DNA of 64,000 bases from Sphingomonas albertensis (GTDB lineage Bacteria > Pseudomonadota > Alphaproteobacteria > Sphingomonadales > Sphingomonadaceae), in assembly GCF_014358075.1 (NCBI RefSeq), contig NZ_JACONT010000014.1:35923-99922 (forward strand). Reading direction: 5' to 3'. The position numbers and the translations under genes are program-made. The notes beneath the pieces were generated by a model. The model was not told the origin of the DNA and searched no databases. It was given only the letters and a program-made list of their open reading frames with translations. This document shows, piece after piece, positions 17,001 through 25,687 of the stretch; the first letter of the stretch is position 1; each line of letters opens with the position of its first letter.

Positions 17001-17495
17001 ATGCGTCCAACCGCGTTCCTGTTGCTCGGCGGAGCGATCACCGCGCCCGCGCTGGTACCGCCCGCGAGCGCCGCGCCTGCGGGGACCGTCACGATCACCG
17101 TCCCGCGGCTGAACGTCGCCGAATATCACAAGCCCTATGTCGCCATCTGGCTCGAGCCGGTCGGCGGCGGCGCCCCGCGCACGCTGGCGGTCTGGTACGA
17201 TCTGAAGAAACGCGGCAACGACCCCGGCACCAAATGGCTCGCGGACCTGCGCGCTTGGTGGCGAAAGGGCGGCCGCAGCACGGCGATGCCTGCGAACGGC
17301 GTGAGCGGCGCGACCCGTGCGCCGGGCCAATACACCATCCCCCTCCCTGCCGACGTCAAGCCCGGCCACTACGTCCTGAACGTAGAGGCTGCGCGCGAAA
17401 CCGGCGGCCGCGAACTCGTCTCCGTACCGCTTACCGCCGGAGCCCGCACCTCGGGCAAGACCGAACTCGGCGCCATCGCCATTTCCGCCCGCTAA
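17001..17495 (+). CDS. DUF2271 domain protein, exported
   Basis: The 164-residue protein has a signal peptide (residues 1-25, ending A-S-A-A-P-A). The DUF2271 fold follows, recognisable by P-Y-V-A-I-W-L-E, L-A-V-W-Y-D-L-K-K-R-G and a late K-P-G-H-Y-V-L-N-V-E-A-A-R-E. It is presumably periplasmic. The family has no assigned reaction; it regularly co-occurs with PepSY, DUF4198 and ApbE genes, as here, which suggests a part in iron uptake or flavin-dependent reduction. Confidence 0.82.
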   Translation: MRPTAFLLLGGAITAPALVPPASAAPAGTVTITVPRLNVAEYHKPYVAIWLEPVGGGAPRTLAVWYDLKKRGNDPGTKWLADLRAWWRKGGRSTAMPANGVSGATRAPGQYTIPLPADVKPGHYVLNVEAARETGGRELVSVPLTAGARTSGKTELGAIAISAR

Positions 17496-17505
17496 GGATC
17501 ACATC

Positions 17506-18342
17506 ATGAAGCCTTTCGCCGCACGCCTCATGGCCGCCGCCGCATTGTTGTCGATCCCCGCCGCGCTGTCCGCGCACCGCATGTGGCTGCTGCCGTCCGC
17601 GACCGTGTTCTCGGGGACCGATGGCTGGGTGACGGTCGACGCCGCCGTGTCGAACGACCTGTTCTTCTTCGATCACCAGCCGCTCCGCCTCGACGGCATG
17701 AAGGTCTGGCAGCCCGACGGCAGCGAAGGCACGCTCCAGAACGGGGCGACCGGCCGCTATCGCTCGGTGTTCGACGTGAAGCTCGACAAGCCCGGCACAT
17801 GGAAGATCGGCACCCAGATGTCCGCCGTCATGGGCAGCTTCAAGGTCGACGGCGTCGAGAAGCGCCTCGGCCGTCGCGGTCCACCGCAGCCGAACGCGCC
17901 TGCCCCGCTGACCGTCGCCGACATTCCCGCCAACGCGACCGACGTGAAGGTCACCGAGGTTACCGGCCGCAACGAGATTTTCGTGACCGCCGGCGCACCG
18001 ACTATCACCGTCTTCAAGACCACCGACAAGGGCCTGGAGTTCGCACCGGTCACGCATCCCGACGAACTGGTCACGGGCGAGACCGCCAAGTTCCGTTTCC
18101 TGGTCGACGGCAAGCCCGCCGCCGGCATCAAGGTCACCGTGATCCCCGGCGGCAAGCGCTATCGCAACGACGAAGGCGCACGCGAACTGACCACCGGCGC
18201 GGACGGCATGCTCAGCGTCGATTGGCCGACCGCGGGCATGTATTGGCTCAGCGCGACGCTGACCGACGCCAAGGCGACGAGCCCGCGGGCGACCGAACGC
18301 CGGATGAGCTACGTCACGACGCTCGAAGTACTGACGCCGTAA
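17506..18342 (+). CDS. DUF4198 domain protein, exported
   Basis: The 278-residue protein has a signal peptide (about 23 residues, ending in L-S-A-H-R-M-W). The first His after the signal in A-H-R-M-W-L-L-P is typical of DUF4198, whose mature N terminus often carries a metal-binding His. Two beta-rich regions follow: F-S-G-T-D-G-W-V-T-V-D-A-A-V-S-N near the start and an Ig-like G-x-K-V-T-V-I-P-G-G-x-R-Y-R-N segment near residue 210. Related proteins occur with nickel/cobalt and iron transport systems. It lies 10 bases after the DUF2271 gene and 10 before the ApbE gene. Confidence 0.85.
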   Translation: MKPFAARLMAAAALLSIPAALSAHRMWLLPSATVFSGTDGWVTVDAAVSNDLFFFDHQPLRLDGMKVWQPDGSEGTLQNGATGRYRSVFDVKLDKPGTWKIGTQMSAVMGSFKVDGVEKRLGRRGPPQPNAPAPLTVADIPANATDVKVTEVTGRNEIFVTAGAPTITVFKTTDKGLEFAPVTHPDELVTGETAKFRFLVDGKPAAGIKVTVIPGGKRYRNDEGARELTTGADGMLSVDWPTAGMYWLSATLTDAKATSPRATERRMSYVTTLEVLTP

Positions 18343-18351
18343 CCATCCCGG

Positions 18352-19401
18352 GTGAGCAGGCCCCTCCCCGCCACGCGGATCGCATTGCCGGCGACGATCG
18401 CTCCGGCAATGCCCGATCCCTCCGATATCGTGATCGCACTGCGCGGCGAGACGATGGGCACGACCTGGCACGCGCAATTCGCCGCACCGCGGGACTGTGA
18501 TGCGGCTGCGATCCACCGTGCGATCCACCGGGCAATCGTCTCGCGGCTCGCCGGGATCGTTGCGGCAATGAGTCACTGGGCGCCGACGTCGCTGCTGTCC
18601 CGCTTCAATCTCGCGGCAGCGGGGACATGGACGGCGCTCCCGACCGACTTCGCACGGGTCATGGTCCGCGCGCTCGCCGTCGCCGAGACGACCGGGGGCG
18701 CGTTCGATCCGGCGATCGGCCGGCTCGTCGATGCCTGGGGGTTCGGTCCGATCCCTGTCGAGGGTCTACCCAGCAAGCCACAAATCGAGGCGGCAATGGC
18801 CAGATCGGGCTGGCGCCACCTCGCCCTGTCTACCTCCACGACGTCTACCTCCACCACGTCTACCTCCACGACGTCCAGGTCCGCGACCGGCACGCATCTC
18901 CTCCAGCCGGGCGGCATCGCGCTCGACCTCTCGGGAATCGCCAAGGGATATGCCGTCGATGCGGTCGCCGCGCTGCTGGAGGCCGCGGGGTTCGTCCATC
19001 ACCTCGTGGAGATCGGCGGCGAACTCGTCGGCGCGGGAATGCGGCCCGACGGCGATCCGTGGTGGGTCGATCTCGAAACCCCGACCGGTACGATTCTGCC
19101 GCCGTTACGCTTGGCGCTGCACGGCATGGCGGTCGCGACCTCGGGCGATTACCGGCGCGGCGCGCATACGCTCGATCCGCGCACGGGCCGCGCGATCGAC
19201 ACCGGGATCGTATCGGCCAGCGTGATCCACCGGACCGCGATGGACGCCGACGCCTGGGCCACCGCGCTCACCGTGCTCGGTCCGGTCGCGGGTCTCGAAC
19301 TGGCCCGCGAACACGGCCTGGCCGCACGATTGGTCACGCTCGTCGATGGCGACACATGCGAATATCTGAGCCCCCGCTTGGCCGCGATGCTGTCCGACTG
19401 A
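18352..19401 (+). CDS. apbE: FAD:protein FMN transferase
   Basis: The 349-residue protein has the ApbE signatures: G-E-T-M-G-T-T-W near residue 35, M-S-H-W-x-P-x-S-x-L-S-R-F-N, G-G-A-F-D-P-A-I-G-R-L-V-D-A-W-G-F, and D-L-S-G-I-A-K-G-Y-A-V-D. The late motif is H-T-L-D-P-R-T-G-R-A with M-D-A-D-A-W-A-T-A-L. It transfers FMN from FAD to a Thr of a partner protein, using magnesium. No flavinylated partner is obvious among the neighbours. It has an in-frame 45-base Ser/Thr repeat. The GTG at 18352 is immediately downstream of the DUF4198 stop; an ATG at 18409 is an alternative, and there is no clear signal peptide from the longer start. Confidence 0.88.
   Translation: MSRPLPATRIALPATIAPAMPDPSDIVIALRGETMGTTWHAQFAAPRDCDAAAIHRAIHRAIVSRLAGIVAAMSHWAPTSLLSRFNLAAAGTWTALPTDFARVMVRALAVAETTGGAFDPAIGRLVDAWGFGPIPVEGLPSKPQIEAAMARSGWRHLALSTSTTSTSTTSTSTTSRSATGTHLLQPGGIALDLSGIAKGYAVDAVAALLEAAGFVHHLVEIGGELVGAGMRPDGDPWWVDLETPTGTILPPLRLALHGMAVATSGDYRRGAHTLDPRTGRAIDTGIVSASVIHRTAMDADAWATALTVLGPVAGLELAREHGLAARLVTLVDGDTCEYLSPRLAAMLSD
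18829..18873 (+). repeat. 15-base tandem repeat inside apbE
   Basis: Three in-frame units of TCTACCTCCAC[G/C]ACG encode a Ser-Thr-Thr-rich loop in a region that is short and variable in ApbE proteins. Confidence 0.9.
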
Positions 19402-19467
19402 CGGGAGCCGCAGCCCAAGGTCGACGCGCCGCTACCCGATCCCACATTCGCGCGTTATCGCTCGGCA

Positions 19468-20247
19468 ATGACCGCAACGCTCTCCCCCGCCTTGCCCCCC
19501 TCCCCTGCCTTGCCCGCAGCGACCCTGGTGGTGTTTCGCGAGTCCGGCGAGGGCGCACCGACGCTGCTCATGGTCGAGCGGGCGAAGGCGATGGTGTTCG
19601 CCGGCGGCGCACTGGTGTTTCCGGGCGGCCGGGTCGATCCCGGCGACCATGCGCTGGCCGCGTTGTCGGGCCAAGCCGATGACGACACCGCCGCGCGCAT
19701 CGCCGCGATCCGCGAGACGATCGAGGAGGCGGGGCTTCCCGTCGGATTGTCGCCGATGCCGTCGCCGACCACGTTCGAACGATTGCGCGCCTCGCTGCAC
19801 GCCGGCACCGCATTCGGCGAGGCCTTGGCGGAAGCCGGCGCCAGTCTCGACCTCGACGCGCTCACCTATTTCGCACGCTGGCGGCCGGCGCATGCGCATG
19901 CCCGGATCTTCGATACGCGCTTCTACCTGGCGCGGCTCCCTGCGGATGCGCCCGAGGCTCGGGTCGATGCGACGGAGAATGTCCGACTGTTCTGGGCGAC
20001 CGCGGCCGACGTGCTGGCCGACGCCGATGCGGGCCGCGCGACGATCATCTTTCCGACCAGCCGCAATCTCGAACGGCTCGCGCAGTTCCCCGACTTCGAG
20101 GCGGCCGTCGCGGATGCGCGCGCGCGCGCCGTGCGGACCGTGACGCCGTGGACCGAGATACGGGACGGCGTCGAGCATCTCTGCATCCCCGACGATCTCG
20201 GCTATCCGGTGACGTCGGAGCCGATGTCGGACGCGGTGCGCGGCTGA
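19468..20247 (+). CDS. NUDIX hydrolase
   Basis: The 259-residue protein starts with a beta strand and V-E-R-A-K-x-M-V-F-A-G-G-A-L-V-F-P-G-G-R-V-D, then, after an insertion of about 20 residues, R-E-T-I-E-E-A-G-L. Together these form a NUDIX box of the split kind seen in NUDT19-like CoA or nucleoside-diphosphate hydrolases. Substrate is not predictable. The next gene starts 1 base after its stop, so the two are probably co-transcribed. Confidence 0.88.
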   Translation: MTATLSPALPPSPALPAATLVVFRESGEGAPTLLMVERAKAMVFAGGALVFPGGRVDPGDHALAALSGQADDDTAARIAAIRETIEEAGLPVGLSPMPSPTTFERLRASLHAGTAFGEALAEAGASLDLDALTYFARWRPAHAHARIFDTRFYLARLPADAPEARVDATENVRLFWATAADVLADADAGRATIIFPTSRNLERLAQFPDFEAAVADARARAVRTVTPWTEIRDGVEHLCIPDDLGYPVTSEPMSDAVRG

Positions 20248-20248
20248 C

Positions 20249-20977
20249 ATGCGGGGGGTGCGGCTCACCATCGGCTGGCTCGTGGGGCTTGCAATCGTCG
20301 CGACGCTCGCGCTGATGCTCTGGTCGATGGCGCGCGGCCGCCCGCAGGATGTGCCCTGGGCGCCGCTCGATCTCGGCCAGCCGATCGGCCTGTTCACCGG
20401 TCGCAAATTGACCGCGCTGACCGAGGATTTCCCGCAATGCCGCGCGCTGCTCGATCGTGCGGGGGTGCGCTACACCGTCCTGCCACCGCGCAAGGGCGAG
20501 GGGCAATGCGGCTATTCGGATGGTGTCAGGCTGACCGGCGGCGCGCGGAAGATCGGGTTCGTGCCCGCCGGACTCGGTATCGCCTGCCCCGTCGCCGCGG
20601 CCCTGTCGATGTGGGAATGGGACGTCGTCCAGCCCGCAGCCCAGCGCCATTTCGGCGCGCGCGTGGCCAGCATCGATCATTTCGGCAGCTATAGTTGCCG
20701 GCGGATCTACGGGCGCGATGCCGGCACCTGGAGCGAGCATTCCACCGCCGACGCGGTCGACATCGCCGGCTTCCGCCTGACCGACGGCACCCGCATCACC
20801 GTCGCGCGCGACTGGAAGGGCGACGATGCGAAGGCTACCTTCCTCCGCGAGGTGCGAGACGGGGCGTGCAAGGTGTTCGCGACGACGCTCTCCCCCGACT
20901 ACAACGCCGCGCATGCCGATCACTTGCATCTGGATCAGGCGAACCGTGGATCGATGGGCTGGCGGGCGTGTCGGTGA
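20249..20977 (+). CDS. Extensin-like family protein, membrane-anchored or exported
   Basis: The 242-residue protein has an N-terminal hydrophobic helix (about residues 8-28). The extensin-like C-terminal domain follows, recognised by C-x-Y-x-D-G-V-R-L, C-P-V-A-A-A-L-S-M-W, I-x-H-F-G-S-Y-S-C-R, then S-E-H-S-T-A-D-A-V-D-I-A-G-F and H-A-D-H-L-H-L-D. The conserved His and Asp residues resemble a D-Ala-D-Ala carboxypeptidase-like metal site, but no activity is established. It is likely periplasmic. Confidence 0.88.
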   Translation: MRGVRLTIGWLVGLAIVATLALMLWSMARGRPQDVPWAPLDLGQPIGLFTGRKLTALTEDFPQCRALLDRAGVRYTVLPPRKGEGQCGYSDGVRLTGGARKIGFVPAGLGIACPVAAALSMWEWDVVQPAAQRHFGARVASIDHFGSYSCRRIYGRDAGTWSEHSTADAVDIAGFRLTDGTRITVARDWKGDDAKATFLREVRDGACKVFATTLSPDYNAAHADHLHLDQANRGSMGWRACR

Positions 20978-21060
20978 ATGGGATGGATGGAGTGACCGGG
21001 TAGCTCGGATGTGGAGCGCGTAACCACGCCTTCCACAACCACAGCGGCGCACCCCTTCTC

Positions 21061-21167
21061 TACCACGCCGGCGAAGGCCGGGGCCCAATTGGGGGACCCC
21101 AATGACAAGCGTAGCGCATCGTCACGACAACCTCACCAATTGGGCCCCGGCCTCCGCCGGGGTGGTA
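21061..21167. repeat. Intergenic palindromic repeat, family C
   Basis: Outer arms TACCACGCCGGCGAAGGCCG and the reverse complement CGGCCTCCGCCGGGGTGGTA enclose CCCAATTGGGGG and CCAATTGGGCC. Related copies lie at 34617-34720, 43746-43850 and 58881-58989. Confidence 0.8.
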
Positions 21168-21215
21168 GGGAGATCTGATCCGAAGTCTGTTGCAGCCCAC
21201 GTGGGAACAGCTTCA

Positions 21216-21339
21216 ATCCTCCCCCGCCAGGGGGAGGTGGCTGGCCCTTGCCAGACGGAGGGGGAGGACACGGAACCTACGTTATCGCCGCCGCCCCCTC
21301 CGCCGCCTTCGGCGACACCTCCCCCTGGCGGGGGAGGAT
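21216..21339. repeat. Intergenic palindromic repeat, family A
   Basis: Second copy of the ATCCTCCCCCGCCAGGGGGA element with matching reverse-complement arm. It fills most of the gap before the minus-strand gene that ends at 21356. Confidence 0.85.
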
Positions 21340-21355
21340 TGGCTAAAGCCAAATT

Positions 21356-21910
21356 TCAACTCGCCAACGTCGTTCCCGAATCCACCTTCTCCACCCAATA
21401 CGGAAAGAAAGCCGGCTGCCGGTTCGACCAGCCCGACGCGGTCGCCGCAGCCTCGCTGATCGACTGGAGCAGTTTCCGCCGCAATTCCGGATGCAGGTGC
21501 GGGAGCGCCGCCGCCGCACAGAATGCCGACGGCAACCAAGGCCGAACCTCCGCCCCGATCAACCGCTCGTACAGGAATCGCAGCGCCGAAAAGCTCGTCA
21601 GCCGCCCCTGCCCCAGATCGAACGCAACGAGGGTCATCAGCGGCGCCAGGAACGGTTCGATCGCGTCGAGACCGCTGTCGTCGGGCACCATCACGCGCAG
21701 ATCGGGGAGGTTGTTGTAGAGACGCGCCTGCGCCCGGATGCTCGCCGCCTCGACCACGTCGCGCGACCAGCGCAGCATCGCGTCCTCGCGGTCTAGCCCC
21801 ACGTCGAGCGAGCGGCGGATGTACCGCTGCGTCGAACTCGGGAAGCTCGCAAATTCCTTCATCTCGGCCAGCGTCATCGAGCCCTGTGCCGGTTTCATTC
21901 TGGAAGCCAT
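21356..21910 (-). CDS. Uncharacterised 184-residue protein
   Basis: I do not recognise the family. The product is soluble-looking and helical, with no signal peptide. It has an N-terminal S-S-T-Q-R-Y-I-R-R-S-L-D segment, a middle L-M-T-L-V-A-F-D-L-G-Q-G, and an H-P-E-L-R-R-K-L-L-Q-S-I-S-E-A-A helix near residue 150. Coding-like composition over the whole length and a Met start support a real gene. It is a lone gene between repeat elements and an empty stretch. Confidence 0.65.
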   Translation of the reverse strand: MASRMKPAQGSMTLAEMKEFASFPSSTQRYIRRSLDVGLDREDAMLRWSRDVVEAASIRAQARLYNNLPDLRVMVPDDSGLDAIEPFLAPLMTLVAFDLGQGRLTSFSALRFLYERLIGAEVRPWLPSAFCAAAALPHLHPELRRKLLQSISEAAATASGWSNRQPAFFPYWVEKVDSGTTLAS

Positions 21911-22092
21911 GTCGTCACCCCGCTCTCGTCAAGGAACCGGCAGACTATGCGCCTGGATGGTTAACAACGACCCTATCGCGCGTCATCTTTCCGTAACACC
22001 AAGCCACCATGAAAGCTGTTGCGCTGCAACAAGGCTGCGACGAACCGAACGAAACTAAGCGATTTGATCGTCTTGCGCGGCGTTTGGGCAAC

Positions 22093-22123
22093 AAAAAAGC
22101 GCCGGCCGTTGCCGACCGGCGCT
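22093..22123 (-). terminator. Intrinsic terminator of the 99-residue protein gene
   Basis: On the minus strand AGCGCCGGTCGG pairs with CCGGCCGGCGCT around a short loop and is followed by TTTTTTG. Confidence 0.9.
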
Positions 22124-22146
22124 CGTTCGTTGTGCAGGCGAGAGCG

Positions 22147-22446
22147 TTACGCCTGCTTTTCGCGCAGCGCCCGCTCGGCGTCCTCGTCATACCCCGACGA
22201 CTTTGCCGCCTCGCGATTGGAGCCCGGCTGCGTCGCGGACAACGGGTCGCTGCCGTCCATCGATTCGTCGAGCCCGTTGTCGAGACGGGCATCGGCGCTG
22301 TCCGGGTTCTTCTGCAGACGCTTGCCGATCGACTTGTCCTGCCCGGCTTCCTGGCGCGGATCGCGGCCCGAGCTCTTGCCCTCGGAATCCTTGTCGTCGG
22401 GCGCTACGGACAGGCTGTCCAACGCGCTCTTGTCTATGTCGGTCAT
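22147..22446 (-). CDS. Small hydrophilic, acidic protein
   Basis: The 99-residue protein is highly charged (D-D-K-D-S-E-G-K-S-S-G-R-D-P-R-Q-E) with no hydrophobic segment and is probably unstructured. The ATG at 22446 is preceded by GAGGGA at normal spacing and the gene is closed by a strong terminator. Longer in-frame versions run into a palindromic repeat and are rejected. No known function; stress-related disordered proteins look similar. Confidence 0.75.
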   Translation of the reverse strand: MTDIDKSALDSLSVAPDDKDSEGKSSGRDPRQEAGQDKSIGKRLQKNPDSADARLDNGLDESMDGSDPLSATQPGSNREAAKSSGYDEDAERALREKQA

Positions 22447-22558
22447 TGCGACGTCCCTCTTTAATCTTAGCGAGGACCAACGGTCCAAGTGGCAGAGCGT
22501 TCCTGTCCCGCCTCCAGATCGTGCCGCTTCGCCACCCCCCACCGTCCGCCCTTCTCCT

Positions 22559-22670
22559 TCCCCCCTCCCTGAAAGGGAGGGGTCGGGGGTGGGTAGGCCG
22601 GCCTGAACCCCAACGGTCCGAGCATGCGGAACCCGACCCACCCCCAGCCCCTCCCTTCCAGGGAGGGGGG
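22559..22670. repeat. Intergenic palindromic repeat, family B
   Basis: CCCCTCCCTGAAAGGGAGGGGTCGGGGGTGGGT-type left arm and the matching ACCCACCCCCAGCCCCTCCC right arm. A second copy is at 27683-27790. Confidence 0.8.
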
Positions 22671-22753
22671 CAAAGAAGGCAGAACGGAGCAGACCGTTCC
22701 CCCTGCTGCCTTTCCTTCCAGCGAGAGAGCAGCCCAGCGAGAGAGCAGCGCCT

Positions 22754-23533
22754 TCAATCCAGCGGCGTAACCTTCACCGTCTGCTCCCACAGATACGCCT
22801 GCCCAAACACCGTCATGAACGCGATATCCGTCGCATCGCGGCCCACACAGACCCGCGCGATGTCGCCGCACGTCGCCATCTTCGTCGCATCGATCAGCCG
22901 CCAGTCCCCCGCCAGCCACAGTTCCGCCACCGCATGAAAGTCGGGCGGATCGACTCCCGGCGCATAGGCCGACACGCACCGCGCCGGGATTCCACCCGCC
23001 CGCGCCAGCGACACCAGCAGATGCGAATAATCGCGGCATACCCCGGACCTCGAAGCAAACGTATCGAGCGCAGTCGTCTCCCCGCTGCTCGACCCGCAAC
23101 GATAGTCGAGCGACTGGTACACCCACTCGGTCAACGCGGCGGCGAGCGGACCACCTTCCAGCCCGCCGAACTCGCGCGCGACGAAGCCCTCGAACCGGTC
23201 GGACGGGCAATAGCGGCTCGGCATCAGATACGGCGTCAACTCGCCGTCGAGCATCCGCGGCGGCGTCGCCGGATACAGTTCGAGCTGCACGCGCTCGCGC
23301 TTCACAGCGACGATGGCCTTATACTCGGCGGTGAAGCGGCCATGCCCGCGCGACCAGCAGCGTTGGCCGATCCCGTCTTCGCCGCGTACCGCCCGGATCG
23401 GGCTGTCGGACCACAAGGTGAGGGACTCGGACTCGATCGTCTGGTCGGCCATCGCCGCCGCTTCGATCTGGAGGAGCACGTCGGCGTCCCCGGTGATCCC
23501 GTAATCCAGACGCACGTCGATCGAGAGCCGCAT
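22754..23533 (-). CDS. Transglutaminase-like family protein
   Basis: The 259-residue protein has an N-terminal beta-rich domain beginning M-R-L-S-I-D-V-R-L-D-Y, then a transglutaminase-like cysteine-protease fold. The Cys lies in S-G-V-C-R-D-Y-S-H-L, the His in D-F-H-A-V-A-E-L-W, and the Asp in L-I-D-A-T-K. No signal peptide is seen. Bacterial members are often peptidases or amidases of unknown target. The Met at 23533 fits the family start and has GGGA six bases upstream; a Met at 23545 is in frame but crowds its own AGGA. Confidence 0.85.
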   Translation of the reverse strand: MRLSIDVRLDYGITGDADVLLQIEAAAMADQTIESESLTLWSDSPIRAVRGEDGIGQRCWSRGHGRFTAEYKAIVAVKRERVQLELYPATPPRMLDGELTPYLMPSRYCPSDRFEGFVAREFGGLEGGPLAAALTEWVYQSLDYRCGSSSGETTALDTFASRSGVCRDYSHLLVSLARAGGIPARCVSAYAPGVDPPDFHAVAELWLAGDWRLIDATKMATCGDIARVCVGRDATDIAFMTVFGQAYLWEQTVKVTPLD

Positions 23534-23564
23534 CGTGCGTCCCATTCCTGTCTCAAGGCCAAAG

Positions 23565-23598
23565 CAAAAAAGGGCCCGGCGGTATCCCGCCGAGCCCT
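23565..23598 (-). terminator. Intrinsic terminator of the BI-1 gene
   Basis: On the minus strand AGGGCTCGGCGG pairs with CCGCCGGGCCCT around GATA and runs into TTTTTTGC. Confidence 0.9.
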
Positions 23599-23623
23599 GC
23601 GTTCGTCACACCCTTAGCGGGCG

Positions 23624-24373
23624 TTAGTTACGGCTGCTACCAAACAGACGCAGCACGAACATGAACATGTTGATAAAGTCGAGGTAGAGGCTCAGCGCCG
23701 CCATGATCACGACCTTGCCGATCATGTCGGTGCCGGCAACCTGTGCATACAGCGCCTTGGTGCGCTGCGTGTCGTAGGCGGTGAGGCCCGCGAACAGCAG
23801 CACGCCGACCGCGCTGATGACCAGCTGCATTACGCTCGACTGCAGGAAGATGTTGATCAGGCTCGCGACCAGCAGGCCGACGACGCCGATGATCAGGAAC
23901 GTCCCGAACGCCGACAAGTCGCGCTTCGTGGTGTAGCCGTACAGGCTGAGACCGGCGAAACCGGCTGCGGTGGCGAAGAACGCACCCGCGATCGACGTGC
24001 CGCTATAGACCAGGAAGATGGTCGACATCGACAAGCCCATCAGGACGGCAAAGCCCCAGAAGAGCATCTGCATCGTGCCCGTGGACATCTTGTTCTGGCC
24101 ATAGCTCATGCCGAACACGATCGCGAGCGGCGAGAACATGATGACGTATTTCAGGATGCCGCCGCTCATGAACACCTGGGCGGCAGGCGATTGTGCGCCG
24201 CCCCATGCGAACAGCATCGCGACGATGCCCGTCAGCAGGACAGCCGAGCCCATGTAATTATACACGGACAGCATGTACGACCGGAGACCAGCGTCATAGG
24301 CCTCGGTACGCTGGCCCGTGGCCGTCGTTCCGAACGGCGCGGCACGGGGCCGGGGGTCAGACCAATTAGCCAT
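23624..24373 (-). CDS. Bax inhibitor-1 / YccA family membrane protein
   Basis: The 249-residue protein has a short polar N terminus (R-T-E-A-Y-D-A-G-L-R-S-Y-M) and seven hydrophobic segments. It ends A-L-S-L-Y-L-D-F-I-N-M-F-M-F-V-L-R-L-F-G, the C-terminal signature of BI-1 proteins, and A-Y-D-T-Q-R near residue 200 is also typical. Family members are inner-membrane channels or interactors of the FtsH protease. AAGGAG lies about 11 bases before the chosen ATG; a longer start at 24400 has no ribosome binding site. Confidence 0.95.
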   Translation of the reverse strand: MANWSDPRPRAAPFGTTATGQRTEAYDAGLRSYMLSVYNYMGSAVLLTGIVAMLFAWGGAQSPAAQVFMSGGILKYVIMFSPLAIVFGMSYGQNKMSTGTMQMLFWGFAVLMGLSMSTIFLVYSGTSIAGAFFATAAGFAGLSLYGYTTKRDLSAFGTFLIIGVVGLLVASLINIFLQSSVMQLVISAVGVLLFAGLTAYDTQRTKALYAQVAGTDMIGKVVIMAALSLYLDFINMFMFVLRLFGSSRN

Positions 24374-24495
24374 TGTGAAATCAGCTCCTTTGTCCGGCAT
24401 AATGCCGGTTACGGTGAATATCGTCTTTTACAGGACGTTTTTCAAGCTGAGTGGTTGCATCGGCGCCGTCGTTCGCGGTTAACCTGCCGCAATCC

Positions 24496-25053
24496 ATGAT
24501 CCGTCTTTTCGTCGCCCTCCGCCCGCCGCCGGCTATCCGTCAGAGCTTGCTCGACATAATGGAGGGCGTCCCCGCCGCACGCTGGCAGGACGACGAGCAG
24601 TTGCACCTCACGTTGCGCTTTATCGGCCCGGTCGAGCGGCCCGTCGCCGAGGATATCGCGGTCGCGCTAAGCCAGGTCGTCGCGCCGGCGCCGCGCGTGT
24701 CGCTAACCGGAGTCGGTCGCTTCGAGAAGCGCGGCCGGACCGATACGCTCTGGGTCGGCGTGACGCCGCACGACGCCCTCGCCGCGCTCCACCGCAAGGT
24801 CGACCAGGCCTGCGTCCGGGCGGGGCTGGACCCCGAACGCCGCGCCTATCTGCCGCACGTCACGGTCGGACGACTGGCGCGATCGGCCGGCGTCGGGTTC
24901 GCGATCGACGCGTGGCTGGCAGCGCACGCCGCCCTGTCGAGCGCGCCCTTCCCGCTACCCCATCTCGTGCTGTACCAAAGCCATCTCGGCCGCGACGGCG
25001 CGACCTACGAACCGGTCGCGCGCTGGGCGCTCGATAGCGGGGACGGAACCTGA
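24496..25053 (+). CDS. thpR: RNA 2',3'-cyclic phosphodiesterase
   Basis: The 185-residue protein is a 2H phosphoesterase. M-I-R-L-F-V-A-L at the start and the two catalytic motifs H-L-T-L-R-F (about residue 36) and H-V-T-V-G-R (about residue 125) are all present at family spacing. It hydrolyses 2',3'-cyclic phosphates at RNA ends. The start at 24496 matches the family N terminus exactly. Confidence 0.94.
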   Translation: MIRLFVALRPPPAIRQSLLDIMEGVPAARWQDDEQLHLTLRFIGPVERPVAEDIAVALSQVVAPAPRVSLTGVGRFEKRGRTDTLWVGVTPHDALAALHRKVDQACVRAGLDPERRAYLPHVTVGRLARSAGVGFAIDAWLAAHAALSSAPFPLPHLVLYQSHLGRDGATYEPVARWALDSGDGT

Positions 25054-25105
25054 GCGACGGCGAAGGGTTCGCCAAGAGATCACGAGATCAACAGGGAGAA
25101 ACGAC

Positions 25106-25642
25106 ATGCGTATTGCGACACTGGCACTGCTCGGCGCGGCGACGATGGGCCTCAGCGCCTGCGACAAGAGCGGGATGGACACAGGCACGCCAATGGCGGG
25201 CGGCCAGCGCGCCACCGCGATGCTCCAGACCGCGACCGGCACCGACGTCGGCCGCGCCACCGCCACCGAAGTCGCGGGCGGCATCCGCTTCACGCTCGAC
25301 GCCATGGCGATGCCCCCCGGCACGCACGGCGCGCACATCCATATGGTCGGCCGCTGCGACGCCCCGGACTTCACGACCGCGGGCGGTCACTGGAACCCGA
25401 CCGGCATGAAGCATGGCAGCATGAACCCGCAGGGCCCGCATGAGGGCGACCTCCCCAACCTGATCATCGGCACCGATGGTCGCGGCACGCTCGGCATCAC
25501 GATCCCGGGCGCGACAATGGCTGGCCTAATGGATGCGGACGGCTCGGCCTTCGTGGTGCATGCGGGCCCAGACGACCTGATGACCGACCCGGCCGGCAAC
25601 AGCGGCGGACGGATCGCCTGCGGTGTGTTCCAGGCGGGGTGA
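25106..25642 (+). CDS. sodC: Cu/Zn superoxide dismutase family lipoprotein
   Basis: The 178-residue protein has a lipoprotein signal with lipobox L-S-A-C at residues 16-19, so it is probably tethered in the periplasm. The SOD domain shows G-T-H-G-A-H-I-H-M-V-G-R-C (Cu ligands and disulfide Cys), then G-G-H-W-N-P and G-P-H-E-G-D-L-P-N (bridging and Zn His). A-F-V-V-H-A-G-P-D-D and G-R-I-A-C-G-V complete it. A good ribosome binding site precedes the ATG. Confidence 0.93.
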   Translation: MRIATLALLGAATMGLSACDKSGMDTGTPMAGGQRATAMLQTATGTDVGRATATEVAGGIRFTLDAMAMPPGTHGAHIHMVGRCDAPDFTTAGGHWNPTGMKHGSMNPQGPHEGDLPNLIIGTDGRGTLGITIPGATMAGLMDADGSAFVVHAGPDDLMTDPAGNSGGRIACGVFQAG

Positions 25643-25687
25643 TGCTAACCAGGGTTGGCGTGATCCCCCGCAGTTAAAGGTAATTTC

